From: Sphaerotilus montanus
Lineage (GTDB): Bacteria; Pseudomonadota; Gammaproteobacteria; Burkholderiales; Burkholderiaceae_C
Reading direction: 5' to 3'
Length of the DNA stretch: 64,000 bases
Assembly: GCF_013410775.1 (NCBI RefSeq)
Contig: NZ_JACCFH010000001.1
Span: 1,054,001-1,118,000 of the forward strand
The notes beneath the pieces were generated by a model. It saw only the letters and a program-made list of their open reading frames with translations. It did not search any database and was not told where the DNA came from. Below are positions 16,153 to 24,791 of the stretch, in pieces. Made by a program: the position numbers and the translations under genes. Each line of letters opens with the position of its first letter. Positions within the stretch are counted from its first letter, which is position 1.

Positions 16153-18045
16153 ATGCCACAGCACCACGCCGCATGCCCCATCCGCGCGGACCGCACCCGG
16201 TCCGCCCGCCGCCCTGCCCGGCGATGGCTCGCGTTGCTGGTCGCACTCGGATTGAATCCCGCACTGGGCATCGCCCAGACGGCGCAGCCTGCGACGCCGC
16301 CGGCCACCGGGGCCGTGACCCGCTCGGCGATGGACGGCGTGTTGTTCTACCAGCTGCTGGTCAGCGAACTGGAGCTGCGCCAGGGGGACGCCGGTCTGGC
16401 GTTCCAGGTGATGCTCGAAGCGGCCAAGCGCAGCCGGGAAGAAGCGCTGTTCCGGCGCGCGGTCGACATCGCCATCAGCGCCCGCGCTGGCGAGCAGGCG
16501 GTCGTCGCCCTCAAGGCCTGGCGCCAGAACCTGCCGAAATCGCGCGATGCCGCCGAGATCGAGACCCAGATGCTGATGGCGCTCGGCCGCTACCAGGACG
16601 CCCGGGAGCCACTGCACACCTTCATCGAGCTGACGCCAGCGGCCGAGCAGTCCGGCGCCATCGCCAGCCTGCCGCGGCTGGTGCTCAGCGGCGAAAAGCC
16701 GGAAGACGCCGCACAGGCCATCGAAGAGGCGCTCAAGCCCTGGCGCGCCAGGCCGGCGACCCGGCTCGCCGCCCTTGGCGCGTCGTCCGGTGCGTGGCTG
16801 ACCGCGGGCAAGCGCGACCGCAGCCTGGCGCTGGCGCGCGAGGCCCATGACCTCGACCGCGGCTACCAGCCCACCGCGCTCATCGCGCTGGAGCTGATGA
16901 AGGACACGCCCGCGGCCGAAGTGCTCGTCACCGACTACCTGGCGTCCCCGAAACCGGCCGGCAGCGTGCGCGCAGCCTATGTCCGGCGGCTCACGACCTC
17001 GCAGCGCTATGGCGAAGCGCTGGCGGAAGTCCGCAAGCTCACGACCGGCGAACCGGAGCTGGCCACCGGCTGGCTGATGCAGGGCGCGCTGCAGATCGAA
17101 CTCGGCCAGCCCGCGGCGGCCCAGACGTCGCTGAAGCAGTTCCTGTCGCTCAAGGAATCGGAACCAGCAGCCGTGCTGACGCCGCCCATCGCCAGCGAGG
17201 GCGACAGCGACGACATGGCGGACCCGCCGGACGGCGAGACCCGGGCCGTTCTGCAGCGCAGCGAGAACCAGGAGCTGGCCCAGGCCTACCTGATGCTTTC
17301 TCAGACGGCCGAGCAGCTCCAGGACTATCCCGGCGCCCTGGTCTGGCTCGAGAAGCTGGCCAGCCGGTCGAGCGCCGCCGACGTGCCCAGCGTGCTGCAG
17401 CGCCGTGCGTCCCTGCTGATGCGCCAGGGCCAGCTGCCACAGGCGCGCGCCCTGCTCCAGCAGATGCCGACGGGCACGGTGGAAGAAAAACGCACCCGCT
17501 TCATGGCCGAAGCCCAGCTGCTGCGCGACGCCAGGGAGTGGACCACGGCCTACACGCTGCTGGCGCAGGCCAACACCCAGATCCCCGACGACACCGACCT
17601 GCTCTACGAACAGGCCCTGCTGGCCGAAAAGCTGCTGCGTTTCGACGAGATGGAAACGCTGCTGCGCCGCGTCATCCAGCTCAAGCCCGACCAGCAGCAC
17701 GCCTACAACGCCCTCGGCTACAGCCTGGCCGATCGGAACGTGCGCCTGCCCGAAGCCCGCACGCTGATCGAGAAGGCCCTCTCCTTCACCCCCGGCGACC
17801 CGTTCATCACCGACAGTCTGGGCTGGGTCGAGTTCCGCCTGGGCCGTGCGGAAGAAGCTGCCCGCCTGCTGGGCGACGCCTATCGGCAACGGCCGGACGT
17901 GGAGATCGGCGCCCACCTGGGCGAGGTGCTGTGGACGATGGGCCGCCAGGACGATGCCCGCAAGGTCTGGCGCGAAGCGCGCACCCGGGATGCCGGCAAT
18001 GAAGTGCTGGTCGAGACCCTCAAGCGCCTGAAGGTGGCGCTGTGA
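16153..18045 (+). CDS. TPR-repeat envelope protein upstream of lolB
   Basis: A 630-residue protein with an Arg-rich N-terminus followed by a hydrophobic stretch RRWLALLVALGLNPALGIAQ that looks like a signal peptide cleaved near GIAQ-TAQ. The rest is helical with tetratricopeptide-like repeats; the clearest are near the C-terminus (HAYNALGYSLADRNVRLPEA, then DSLGWVEFRLGRAEEAARLL). Such TPR proteins commonly precede lolB in betaproteobacteria and presumably act in the periplasm on envelope assembly; no precise role is known to me. GGAG at 16140-16143 favours ATG 16153; an ATG at 16126 would add nine residues. Its stop overlaps the lolB GTG start. Confidence 0.8.
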   Translation: MPQHHAACPIRADRTRSARRPARRWLALLVALGLNPALGIAQTAQPATPPATGAVTRSAMDGVLFYQLLVSELELRQGDAGLAFQVMLEAAKRSREEALFRRAVDIAISARAGEQAVVALKAWRQNLPKSRDAAEIETQMLMALGRYQDAREPLHTFIELTPAAEQSGAIASLPRLVLSGEKPEDAAQAIEEALKPWRARPATRLAALGASSGAWLTAGKRDRSLALAREAHDLDRGYQPTALIALELMKDTPAAEVLVTDYLASPKPAGSVRAAYVRRLTTSQRYGEALAEVRKLTTGEPELATGWLMQGALQIELGQPAAAQTSLKQFLSLKESEPAAVLTPPIASEGDSDDMADPPDGETRAVLQRSENQELAQAYLMLSQTAEQLQDYPGALVWLEKLASRSSAADVPSVLQRRASLLMRQGQLPQARALLQQMPTGTVEEKRTRFMAEAQLLRDAREWTTAYTLLAQANTQIPDDTDLLYEQALLAEKLLRFDEMETLLRRVIQLKPDQQHAYNALGYSLADRNVRLPEARTLIEKALSFTPGDPFITDSLGWVEFRLGRAEEAARLLGDAYRQRPDVEIGAHLGEVLWTMGRQDDARKVWREARTRDAGNEVLVETLKRLKVAL

Positions 18046-18587
18046 CACGACGCCCGTTGCTCGCCGCCGTCCTGGTGCTGGCGACCCTGGCCGGCTGTGC
18101 GACGGTCACGCCGCCCGCCGCCGCGCCGGATCCGCTCGCACGCAGCTACGCCGGCCGGCTGGCCGTGAAGGTCGAAGGCGATGACGCGCGCTCGTTCAGT
18201 GCCGGCTTCGATCTGCAGGGCAGCGATGTCCGCGGGCAACTCGCCCTGATCAGTCCCATCGGGACCCAGGTGGGCCGTGCGGTCTGGCAACCGGGTTCGG
18301 TGCTGTGGCAGAGCGCGGATGGCGAACGCCGATTCGACAACCTGGACGCCCTCGCCGAAGACATGCTGGGCGAGGCCGTGCCGCTGGCCGCCCTGTTCGA
18401 CTGGATGGCCGGTCGGCCGTGGCAGGCCATGCCAAGCCGGCCGCTGTCGGACACCGAGGGCGGAACCGGTTTCCGGCAACTTGGCTGGAACGTCCAGACC
18501 GCCCGCATCAGCGATGGCGTGATCGTGGCGCAACGGCGACTGCCCGCCCCCACGCTGACCGTGCGCATCAAGCTCGATCCCCCCTGA
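18042..18587 (+). CDS. lolB: outer-membrane lipoprotein receptor LolB
   Basis: A 181-residue lipoprotein. The signal peptide LLAAVLVLATLAGC has a lipobox with the modified Cys at about residue 20. The mature part has the LolB pattern: SYAGRLAVKV, FSAGFDLQGS, RGQLALISPIGTQVG and the WMAGRPW segment. LolB accepts lipoproteins from LolA and inserts them in the outer membrane. The start is GTG, overlapping the upstream TGA (GTGA), so translation is coupled to the TPR gene. ispE follows 39 bp later, the order lolB-ispE being usual in proteobacteria. Confidence 0.93.
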   Translation: MTRRPLLAAVLVLATLAGCATVTPPAAAPDPLARSYAGRLAVKVEGDDARSFSAGFDLQGSDVRGQLALISPIGTQVGRAVWQPGSVLWQSADGERRFDNLDALAEDMLGEAVPLAALFDWMAGRPWQAMPSRPLSDTEGGTGFRQLGWNVQTARISDGVIVAQRRLPAPTLTVRIKLDPP

Positions 18588-18626
18588 ACCACCCCCCCTT
18601 CGCAGCTTCTCTTCGACTGTTCGCGC

Positions 18627-19511
18627 ATGTCCCTGTCCGCCCTGTACGACCTGCCCGCGCCGGCCAAGCTCAACCTGTTCCTGCACGTCGTCGGCCGCAG
18701 GCCGGACGGCTACCACCTGCTGCAGTCGGTCTTCACGCTGATCGACTGGTGCGACACGCTGCATGTGGAACGGCGTGCCGACGGGCGGATCAGCCGGGAG
18801 GATCTCGGCCCGGCCCTGCCCGAAGACGACCTCTGCACCCGGGCGGCCCGGGCCCTCCAGGTGGCCAGCGGCACCACGCTGGGGGCACACATCGCCATCG
18901 ACAAGCAGGTGCCGTGGGGCGCCGGACTCGGTGGAGGAAGCTCGGATGCGGCCACCACGCTGATCGCGCTGAACCGGTTATGGGGGCTGCACTGGCCGCG
19001 CTCCCGGCTGCTCCAGCTCGGTCTGACACTGGGCGCGGACGTGCCCTTCTTCATCGGCGGACACAACGCCTGGGTCGAAGGCATAGGCGAGCAGCTCACG
19101 CCGATCGATCTGCCGCCGGCAGCCTACGCAGTCCTCAAACCTCCGGTGGCGGTGCCGACAGCCGCGATATTTTCCAGCCCCCTCTTGACACGAGACACTC
19201 CGCGAACCACAATAGCGGTCTTTCTTGCACAGGCGAAGTCCTTCGGAAAAAACGATTTGCAGGCCAGCGCCGAAGCGTACAGCCAACAAGTTGTTGACGG
19301 ACTTGAAATTCTCAAGCAGAATTTCGGGCTCAGCAGAATGAGTGGATCAGGAAGTGCAGTATTTGCACCCTGTGATGCTTTTAGGCAAGAATGCAGTGCG
19401 CAGTCACCGACCAAGTTGGTCCGAAGCTTGGTTGATCCGGGTTCAGGTTGGTTGGCGAGGTACTGCAGCAGTCTTGAAAGTCACCCGCTGTTAGGGTGGT
19501 GCACAGACTGA
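18627..19511 (+). CDS. ispE: 4-diphosphocytidyl-2-C-methyl-D-erythritol kinase
   Basis: A 294-residue GHMP kinase of the non-mevalonate isoprenoid pathway. Visible motifs are PAPAKLNLFLHVVGRRPDGY at the N-terminus, the ATP loop VPWGAGLGGGSSDAATTL (about residues 95-112) and the C-terminal GSGSAVFA. Length is normal. The last 300 bases are visibly lower in G+C than the first 600 and contain a promoter-like element. It lies between lolB and tRNA-Gln/prs, the standard proteobacterial order. Confidence 0.96.
   Translation: MSLSALYDLPAPAKLNLFLHVVGRRPDGYHLLQSVFTLIDWCDTLHVERRADGRISREDLGPALPEDDLCTRAARALQVASGTTLGAHIAIDKQVPWGAGLGGGSSDAATTLIALNRLWGLHWPRSRLLQLGLTLGADVPFFIGGHNAWVEGIGEQLTPIDLPPAAYAVLKPPVAVPTAAIFSSPLLTRDTPRTTIAVFLAQAKSFGKNDLQASAEAYSQQVVDGLEILKQNFGLSRMSGSGSAVFAPCDAFRQECSAQSPTKLVRSLVDPGSGWLARYCSSLESHPLLGWCTD
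19185..19213 (+). promoter_or_regulatory. candidate promoter inside ispE for tRNA-Gln and prs
   Basis: A perfect -35 hexamer TTGACA (19185-19190) stands 17 bp before CACAAT (19208-19213, 4 of 6 matches to TATAAT). It lies in the low-G+C 3' part of ispE, about 340 bp upstream of the tRNA-Gln gene. Confidence 0.35.
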
Positions 19512-19550
19512 AGACCAGATTTCGGGTGCTTCGCAAGAAGTGTCCTGTGT

Positions 19551-19627
19551 AGGGGAGTCGCCAAGTTGGTCAAGGCATCGGATTTTGATTCCGACATGCG
19601 AGGGTTCGAGTCCTTCCTCCCCTGCCA
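19551..19627 (+). tRNA. tRNA-Gln (UUG)
   Basis: A complete 77-nt tRNA with encoded CCA. The acceptor AGGGGAG pairs with CTCCCCT. The anticodon loop TTTTGAT has anticodon TTG. The T-arm GAGGGTTCGAGTCCTTC is canonical apart from one weak pair. Located between ispE and prs, as in many proteobacteria. Confidence 0.96.
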
Positions 19628-19637
19628 AACCATCCAT

Positions 19638-19675
19638 CAAGCGCCCGCCGGCTTCCGGTGAGGCGCTTGTTTCTT
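19638..19675 (+). terminator. Rho-independent terminator after tRNA-Gln
   Basis: CAAGCGCC (19638-19645) pairs with GGCGCTTG (19662-19669), with extra CCGG pairing in the loop, followed by TTTCTT. It ends directly before an upstream in-frame ATG of prs (19677), which makes the later prs start at 19710 more likely. Confidence 0.7.
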
Positions 19676-19709
19676 GATGGCACGTCAAAGTCCCCAGCGG
19701 GCACCGAGC

Positions 19710-20672
19710 ATGCTTTCCAATACAGTCATCTTCACCGGCAACGCCAACCCTGTTCTCGCACGCGAGATCGCTTCCGATCTGGGCATCGAACTGGGCAAGG
19801 CCGCCGTGGGCCACTTCTCCGACGGCGAAGTGACGATCGAAATCCAGCAGAACGTGCGTGCACGTGACGTGTTCGTGGTGCAGCCGACCTGCGCCCCGAC
19901 CAACGAGCACCTGATGGAGCTGCTGCTGATGGTCGATGCACTCAAGCGCGCCTCGGCCCGCCGCATCACCGCCGTCATCCCCTACTACGGTTACGCCCGC
20001 CAGGACCGCCGCCCGCGCTCGACGCGTGTGCCGATCAGCGCCAAGGTCGTGGCCAACATGCTCGAAGCCGCCGGTGTCAACCGCGTGCTGACCATGGATC
20101 TCCACGCCGACCAGATCCAGGGCTTCTTCGACATCCCGGTCGACAACATCTACGCCTCGCCGGTGCTGCTGACCGATCTGAAGAGCAAGCGCTACGAAGA
20201 TCTGGTCGTGGTGTCGCCGGACGTCGGTGGCGTGGTGCGTGCCCGGGCGCTGGCCAAGCAGCTCGGCTGCGACCTGGCCATCATCGACAAGCGCCGCCCG
20301 AAGGCGAACGTGTCGGAAGTGATGCACGTCATCGGCGAGATCGACAAGCGCAACTGCGTGATCATGGACGACATGATCGACACCGCCGGCACGCTGGTGA
20401 AGGCGGCCGAGGTGCTCAAGGAGCGCGGCGCCAAGAGCGTGTTCGCGTACTGCACGCACCCCATCCTGTCCGGCCCGGCCGTGGAGCGCATCAGCAACTC
20501 CAAGCTCGATGAAGTGGTGATCACCAACACGATCCCGCTCCAGGGCCCCGCCAAGGACTGCAAGAAGATCCGCCAGCTGTCGGTGGCCTTCCTGTTCGCC
20601 GAGACCATCCGTCGCATCTCGGATGGCGAATCGGTGACCTCCCTCTTCGCAGAACAGAACAACAACTTCTGA
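19710..20672 (+). CDS. prs: ribose-phosphate pyrophosphokinase
   Basis: A 320-residue PRPP synthase (ribose 5-phosphate + ATP to PRPP + AMP), supplying nucleotide, His and Trp synthesis. The N-terminus has [16 protein letters not shown]. The ATP-binding flexible loop is [18 protein letters not shown], and the PRPP-binding loop is [17 protein letters not shown]. With ATG 19710 the length matches the family (about 315-320); an ATG at 19677 would add 11 residues but sits on the edge of the tRNA terminator. No strong ribosome-binding site is seen for either. rplY follows after 55 bp. Confidence 0.95.
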   Translation: MLSNTVIFTGNANPVLAREIASDLGIELGKAAVGHFSDGEVTIEIQQNVRARDVFVVQPTCAPTNEHLMELLLMVDALKRASARRITAVIPYYGYARQDRRPRSTRVPISAKVVANMLEAAGVNRVLTMDLHADQIQGFFDIPVDNIYASPVLLTDLKSKRYEDLVVVSPDVGGVVRARALAKQLGCDLAIIDKRRPKANVSEVMHVIGEIDKRNCVIMDDMIDTAGTLVKAAEVLKERGAKSVFAYCTHPILSGPAVERISNSKLDEVVITNTIPLQGPAKDCKKIRQLSVAFLFAETIRRISDGESVTSLFAEQNNNF

Positions 20673-20727
20673 GCTGCATTACCCCAGGTGCCTGGTCGCG
20701 GGCACCTTCCTCTTTTGGAGAAACCAC

Positions 20728-21348
20728 ATGAAATTCGTCGCATTCACGCGCGAGCTGCAGGGGACCGGAGCGAGCCGCCGCCTGCGCATCGCCGGCAAGG
20801 TTCCCGCCATCGTCTACGGTGGCACGGCCTCGCCCGCCCAGATCGAACTCGATCACAACGCCCTGTTCCACGCGCTGAAGAAGGAAGTGTTCCATTCGTC
20901 CGTGCTGGAGATGGAACTCGGCGGCGAAACGACCAAGGTCGTGCTGCGCGCGCTGCAGATGCACCCGTTCAAGCCGCTGGTGCTGCACGCGGACTTCCAG
21001 CGCGTCGACGCCACCACCCGCCTGCGCAAGAAGGTGCCGCTGCACTTCATCAATGAAGGCGAATCGCCGGCCGTCAAGCTTGAAAAGTGCACCATCACCC
21101 ACGTGGTGTCGGAACTGCACATCGAGTGCCTGGCCGAACAGCTGCCGGAATTCCTGACTGTGGACCTGGGTGGCATGACCCTGGGCAAGTCGCTGCATGT
21201 CAACGACCTGGCCCTGCCGAACGGCGTCAAGGTGCTGACCCACGGTTTCAAGAACCCGGTCATCGCGACGCCCGTGGCCATCGTCGAGGAAGTCATCGTG
21301 GCCGCGGTCGCTCCGGCACCGGTCAAGGGCAAGAAGGGCAAGAAGTAA
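20728..21348 (+). CDS. rplY: 50S ribosomal protein L25 (CTC form)
   Basis: A 206-residue long-form L25: an N-terminal 5S rRNA-binding domain ([20 protein letters not shown], then PAIVYGG) and a C-terminal TL5/CTC beta domain (residues about 100-185), with a Lys-rich tail GKKGKK. TTTTGGAGA lies ahead of the ATG as a good ribosome-binding site. The prs-rplY-pth order is typical and supports the call. A clear terminator follows the gene. Confidence 0.96.
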   Translation: MKFVAFTRELQGTGASRRLRIAGKVPAIVYGGTASPAQIELDHNALFHALKKEVFHSSVLEMELGGETTKVVLRALQMHPFKPLVLHADFQRVDATTRLRKKVPLHFINEGESPAVKLEKCTITHVVSELHIECLAEQLPEFLTVDLGGMTLGKSLHVNDLALPNGVKVLTHGFKNPVIATPVAIVEEVIVAAVAPAPVKGKKGKK

Positions 21349-21386
21349 TTCCTGCCTCGGAACGCACGCCACGGCGTGCAGCCCGC

Positions 21387-21410
21387 AAGCCCCGCCCCGG
21401 CGGGGCTTTT
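21387..21410 (+). terminator. Rho-independent terminator after rplY
   Basis: AAGCCCCG (21387-21394) pairs with CGGGGCTT (21401-21408) and is followed by TTTTC. It separates rplY from pth, which therefore may have its own promoter or depend on read-through. Confidence 0.75.
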
Positions 21411-21450
21411 CTCGTTCTGGGACTGGGGTGTCACCCAGGGAGTCGAAACC

Positions 21451-22080
21451 ATGATCCGTCTGCTGGTCGGCCTGGGCAATCCGGGTCATGAATACGAGTC
21501 CACCCGGCACAACGCCGGCTTCTGGTGGATCGACGCGGTCGCGCGCCGCCTTGGCACCCATCTGCAGGCCGACCGGGCCTACCACGGACTGGTGGCGCGC
21601 GTGAACCGCCCGGACGGGCCGATCTGGCTCATCACGCCGATGACCTACATGAACTTGTCGGGCAAGTCGGTGGCTCCTCTGGCGCGGTTCTTCAAGATCG
21701 CCCCGGAAGAGATCCTCGTCGTGCACGATGAACTGGATCTCCTGCCAGGCCAGATGAAGCTCAAGCAAGGGGGCAGCGCCGCAGGTCACAACGGCCTGAA
21801 GGACATCCAGGCCCAGCTCGGATCCCCGGCGTTCTGGCGCCTGCGGCTGGGCATCGGGCATCCGGGTGTGCGTGCCGAAGTGGCGGATTTCGTGCTGCGC
21901 AAGCCGCCAGCGACCGAGCGAGAGGCGATCGAAGGCTGCATCGACCGTTCGATGGAAGCGCTGGACACCCTGCTGGCCGGCGACATGACCAAGGCCACGA
22001 TGGTGCTGCACGCCGGGCCGCAGCGCCCGAAGCCGCCCCGCCCGCCCAAGCCGCCCGCAGCCGAGCCGGCCGCGGACTGA
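21451..22080 (+). CDS. pth: peptidyl-tRNA hydrolase
   Basis: A 209-residue enzyme that frees tRNA from drop-off peptidyl-tRNA. Motifs are [20 protein letters not shown] with the catalytic His, [33 protein letters not shown] and AGHNGLKDI. The C-terminus has an extra Pro/Ala tail ([15 protein letters not shown]). The frame is open to 21376, but AGGGAGTC just before ATG 21451 and the family N-terminus [11 protein letters not shown] fix the start there. It is convergent with the ferredoxin gene (6 bp between stops). Confidence 0.96.
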   Translation: MIRLLVGLGNPGHEYESTRHNAGFWWIDAVARRLGTHLQADRAYHGLVARVNRPDGPIWLITPMTYMNLSGKSVAPLARFFKIAPEEILVVHDELDLLPGQMKLKQGGSAAGHNGLKDIQAQLGSPAFWRLRLGIGHPGVRAEVADFVLRKPPATEREAIEGCIDRSMEALDTLLAGDMTKATMVLHAGPQRPKPPRPPKPPAAEPAAD

Positions 22081-22086
22081 CCAGGC

Positions 22087-22929
<843 letters not shown>

Positions 22930-23577
22930 TCATGCACCAGTGTAGTCGGGCGCAGGCGGCGCACTGCGCTGCAGCAAGTGGAAATGCACCATCCCGGCGC
23001 GGCCCTGCCGGTGCAGGCGGCAGCCCCAGGCCGCGCACGCCGCCTCGTCGAAGGCCCGGTCCGCCTCCAGATAGAGCCAGCCCTCGGGGGTGAGCAAGGG
23101 CAGCGCGGCGCGCACCGCCGCATCGAACAGATTGGCGCCGAACGGCGGATCCAGCAGCACCAGATCCAGATCGGCCACCTCGCGGCGCGCCATCCAGCCC
23201 AGCGCATCGGCACGGACCACGCGCACCATCGTGGCACCGAGGCGGGTGCAGGCCGACTGGAGATGGATGGCCAGCTTCTGGTCGTGCTCCAGCAGCAGCA
23301 CCTCGGCGGCACCACGCGACGCGGCCTCGAAGCCCAGCGCGCCGGTGCCGGCGAAGGCATCCAGCACCCGCCAGCCGGCCAGATCCTGACCGAGCCAGTT
23401 GAAGAGCGTCTCGCGCACGCGGTCCGGGGTCGGGCGCAGACCGGGGTGGTCGGCCACTGGCAGCTTGCTGCGCTTCCAGCGGCCTCCGATGAGGCGCAGT
23501 TCACCCGGTGCGGCGGCAGCCACATGGTTGGCGGAGGGTTTGCGCACGGGGGCGCGTCGGGCGGGGGCGGTAGACAC
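22930..23577 (-). CDS. rsmD: 16S rRNA (guanine(966)-N(2))-methyltransferase
   Basis: A 215-residue SAM-dependent methyltransferase acting on 16S rRNA. GELRLIGGRWKRSKLPV and RPTPDRVRETLFNWLG are the RsmD signature at the N-terminal side. The SAM loop is LDAFAGTGALGFEAASRG, and the catalytic motif is LLDPPFG. The start is uncertain: GTG 23577 gives a family-like length, while the frame is open to a start at 23646 (238 residues) close to the divergent ftsY. No clear ribosome-binding site marks either. Confidence 0.93.
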   Translation of the reverse strand: MSTAPARRAPVRKPSANHVAAAAPGELRLIGGRWKRSKLPVADHPGLRPTPDRVRETLFNWLGQDLAGWRVLDAFAGTGALGFEAASRGAAEVLLLEHDQKLAIHLQSACTRLGATMVRVVRADALGWMARREVADLDLVLLDPPFGANLFDAAVRAALPLLTPEGWLYLEADRAFDEAACAAWGCRLHRQGRAGMVHFHLLQRSAPPAPDYTGA

Positions 23578-23700
23578 GGGGGGATTCTGCCATTCAGTGG
23601 TGCGATGCAGACAACCCACCCGCCCGGGGCGGGTTGCGTCAGACACGCTGCCTACAATCCGAAGCCGACCAGCCGGTCGTTTTCGTCACCATCGACACGC

Positions 23701-24777
23701 ATGTTCAGTTTTCTTCGTCGCAAGCTCTTTTCCGCGCCTCCGCCGCCTGAAGCGACGGCCACGCCAGCCGCCGAAGCGCCCGCGGCGATCCCCCAGCCCG
23801 CCAGTGCGCCGATGGCCGTGGTCGCGGCTCCGGTGGCCGACGCCACACCCGCCCGAACCTCCTGGCTGAACAAGCTCAAGTCCGGCCTGGCCCGCACCGG
23901 CTCCAGCATCGCCCAGGTCTTCACCGGCACCCGCATCGACGACGCGCTCTACGAAGAGCTGGAAGCCGCCCTGCTCATGGCGGATGCCGGCGTCGGCGCC
24001 ACGCAGCATCTGCTGGATGAACTCAGGCGCCGCGTCAAGGACACACGCTGCACCGACCCGGCTGCCGTCAAGGCGCTGCTGATGGAGGTGCTGACCGAGT
24101 TGCTGCAGCCGCTGGAGGCGCCACTGCAGATCGGCGCGACCCAGCCCACCGTGATGATGGTCGCCGGCGTCAATGGCGCGGGCAAGACCACCAGCATCGG
24201 CAAGCTGACCCGCCATCTGGCCGGCATGGACTGCAAGGTGCTGCTGGCAGCGGCAGACACCTTCCGGGCCGCGGCGCGCGAGCAGCTGTCCGTCTGGGCG
24301 GACCGCAACCGCGTCGAGATCGTCAGCCAGGAAGGCGGCGATCCCGCGGCCGTGTGTTTCGACGCCGTGACCGCGGGCAAGGCGCGTGGCTGTGACGTCG
24401 TGATCGCCGACACCGCCGGGCGTCTGGCCACGCAGTTGCACCTGATGGAGGAGTTGCGCAAGATCCGCCGCTCGCTCGGCCGGTCGATGGAAGGCGCGCC
24501 GCACGAGGTGATCCTGGTCGTCGATGGCAACACCGGCCAGAACGCGCTGACCCAGGTGAAGGCCTTCGACGAGGCCATCCAGCTCACCGGGCTGGTCGTC
24601 ACCAAGCTGGATGGCACGGCCAAGGGCGGCGTGCTGGCCGCCATCGCGCTGTGGAACCGCGAGCGGGTCGCCCAGGGCAAGCCGGTCGTGCCGGTCTACT
24701 TCATCGGGGTGGGCGAGAAGCTCGAAGACCTGCAGACCTTCAATGCCCGCGAGTTCGCGCAGGCCCTGCTGAGCTGA
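23701..24777 (+). CDS. ftsY: signal recognition particle receptor FtsY
   Basis: A 358-residue SRP receptor GTPase. After a short Ala/Pro-rich, membrane-associating N-domain lead (FSFLRRKLFS, then PAAEAPAAIPQPASAP) come the N-domain helices and the G domain. Its motifs are G1 GVNGAGKTTSIGKLTR, ADTFRAAAREQL, G3 IADTAGR, and G4 VVTKLDGTAKGGV with the end FIGVGEKLEDLQTF. The same frame is open far upstream through the shadow of rsmD/coaD; the true start is ATG 23701. It is divergent from rsmD. It works with Ffh to deliver nascent membrane proteins to the translocon, whose motor SecA is also in this window. Confidence 0.96.
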   Translation: MFSFLRRKLFSAPPPPEATATPAAEAPAAIPQPASAPMAVVAAPVADATPARTSWLNKLKSGLARTGSSIAQVFTGTRIDDALYEELEAALLMADAGVGATQHLLDELRRRVKDTRCTDPAAVKALLMEVLTELLQPLEAPLQIGATQPTVMMVAGVNGAGKTTSIGKLTRHLAGMDCKVLLAAADTFRAAAREQLSVWADRNRVEIVSQEGGDPAAVCFDAVTAGKARGCDVVIADTAGRLATQLHLMEELRKIRRSLGRSMEGAPHEVILVVDGNTGQNALTQVKAFDEAIQLTGLVVTKLDGTAKGGVLAAIALWNRERVAQGKPVVPVYFIGVGEKLEDLQTFNAREFAQALLS

Positions 24778-24791
24778 GCCGCAGGGCTGCG

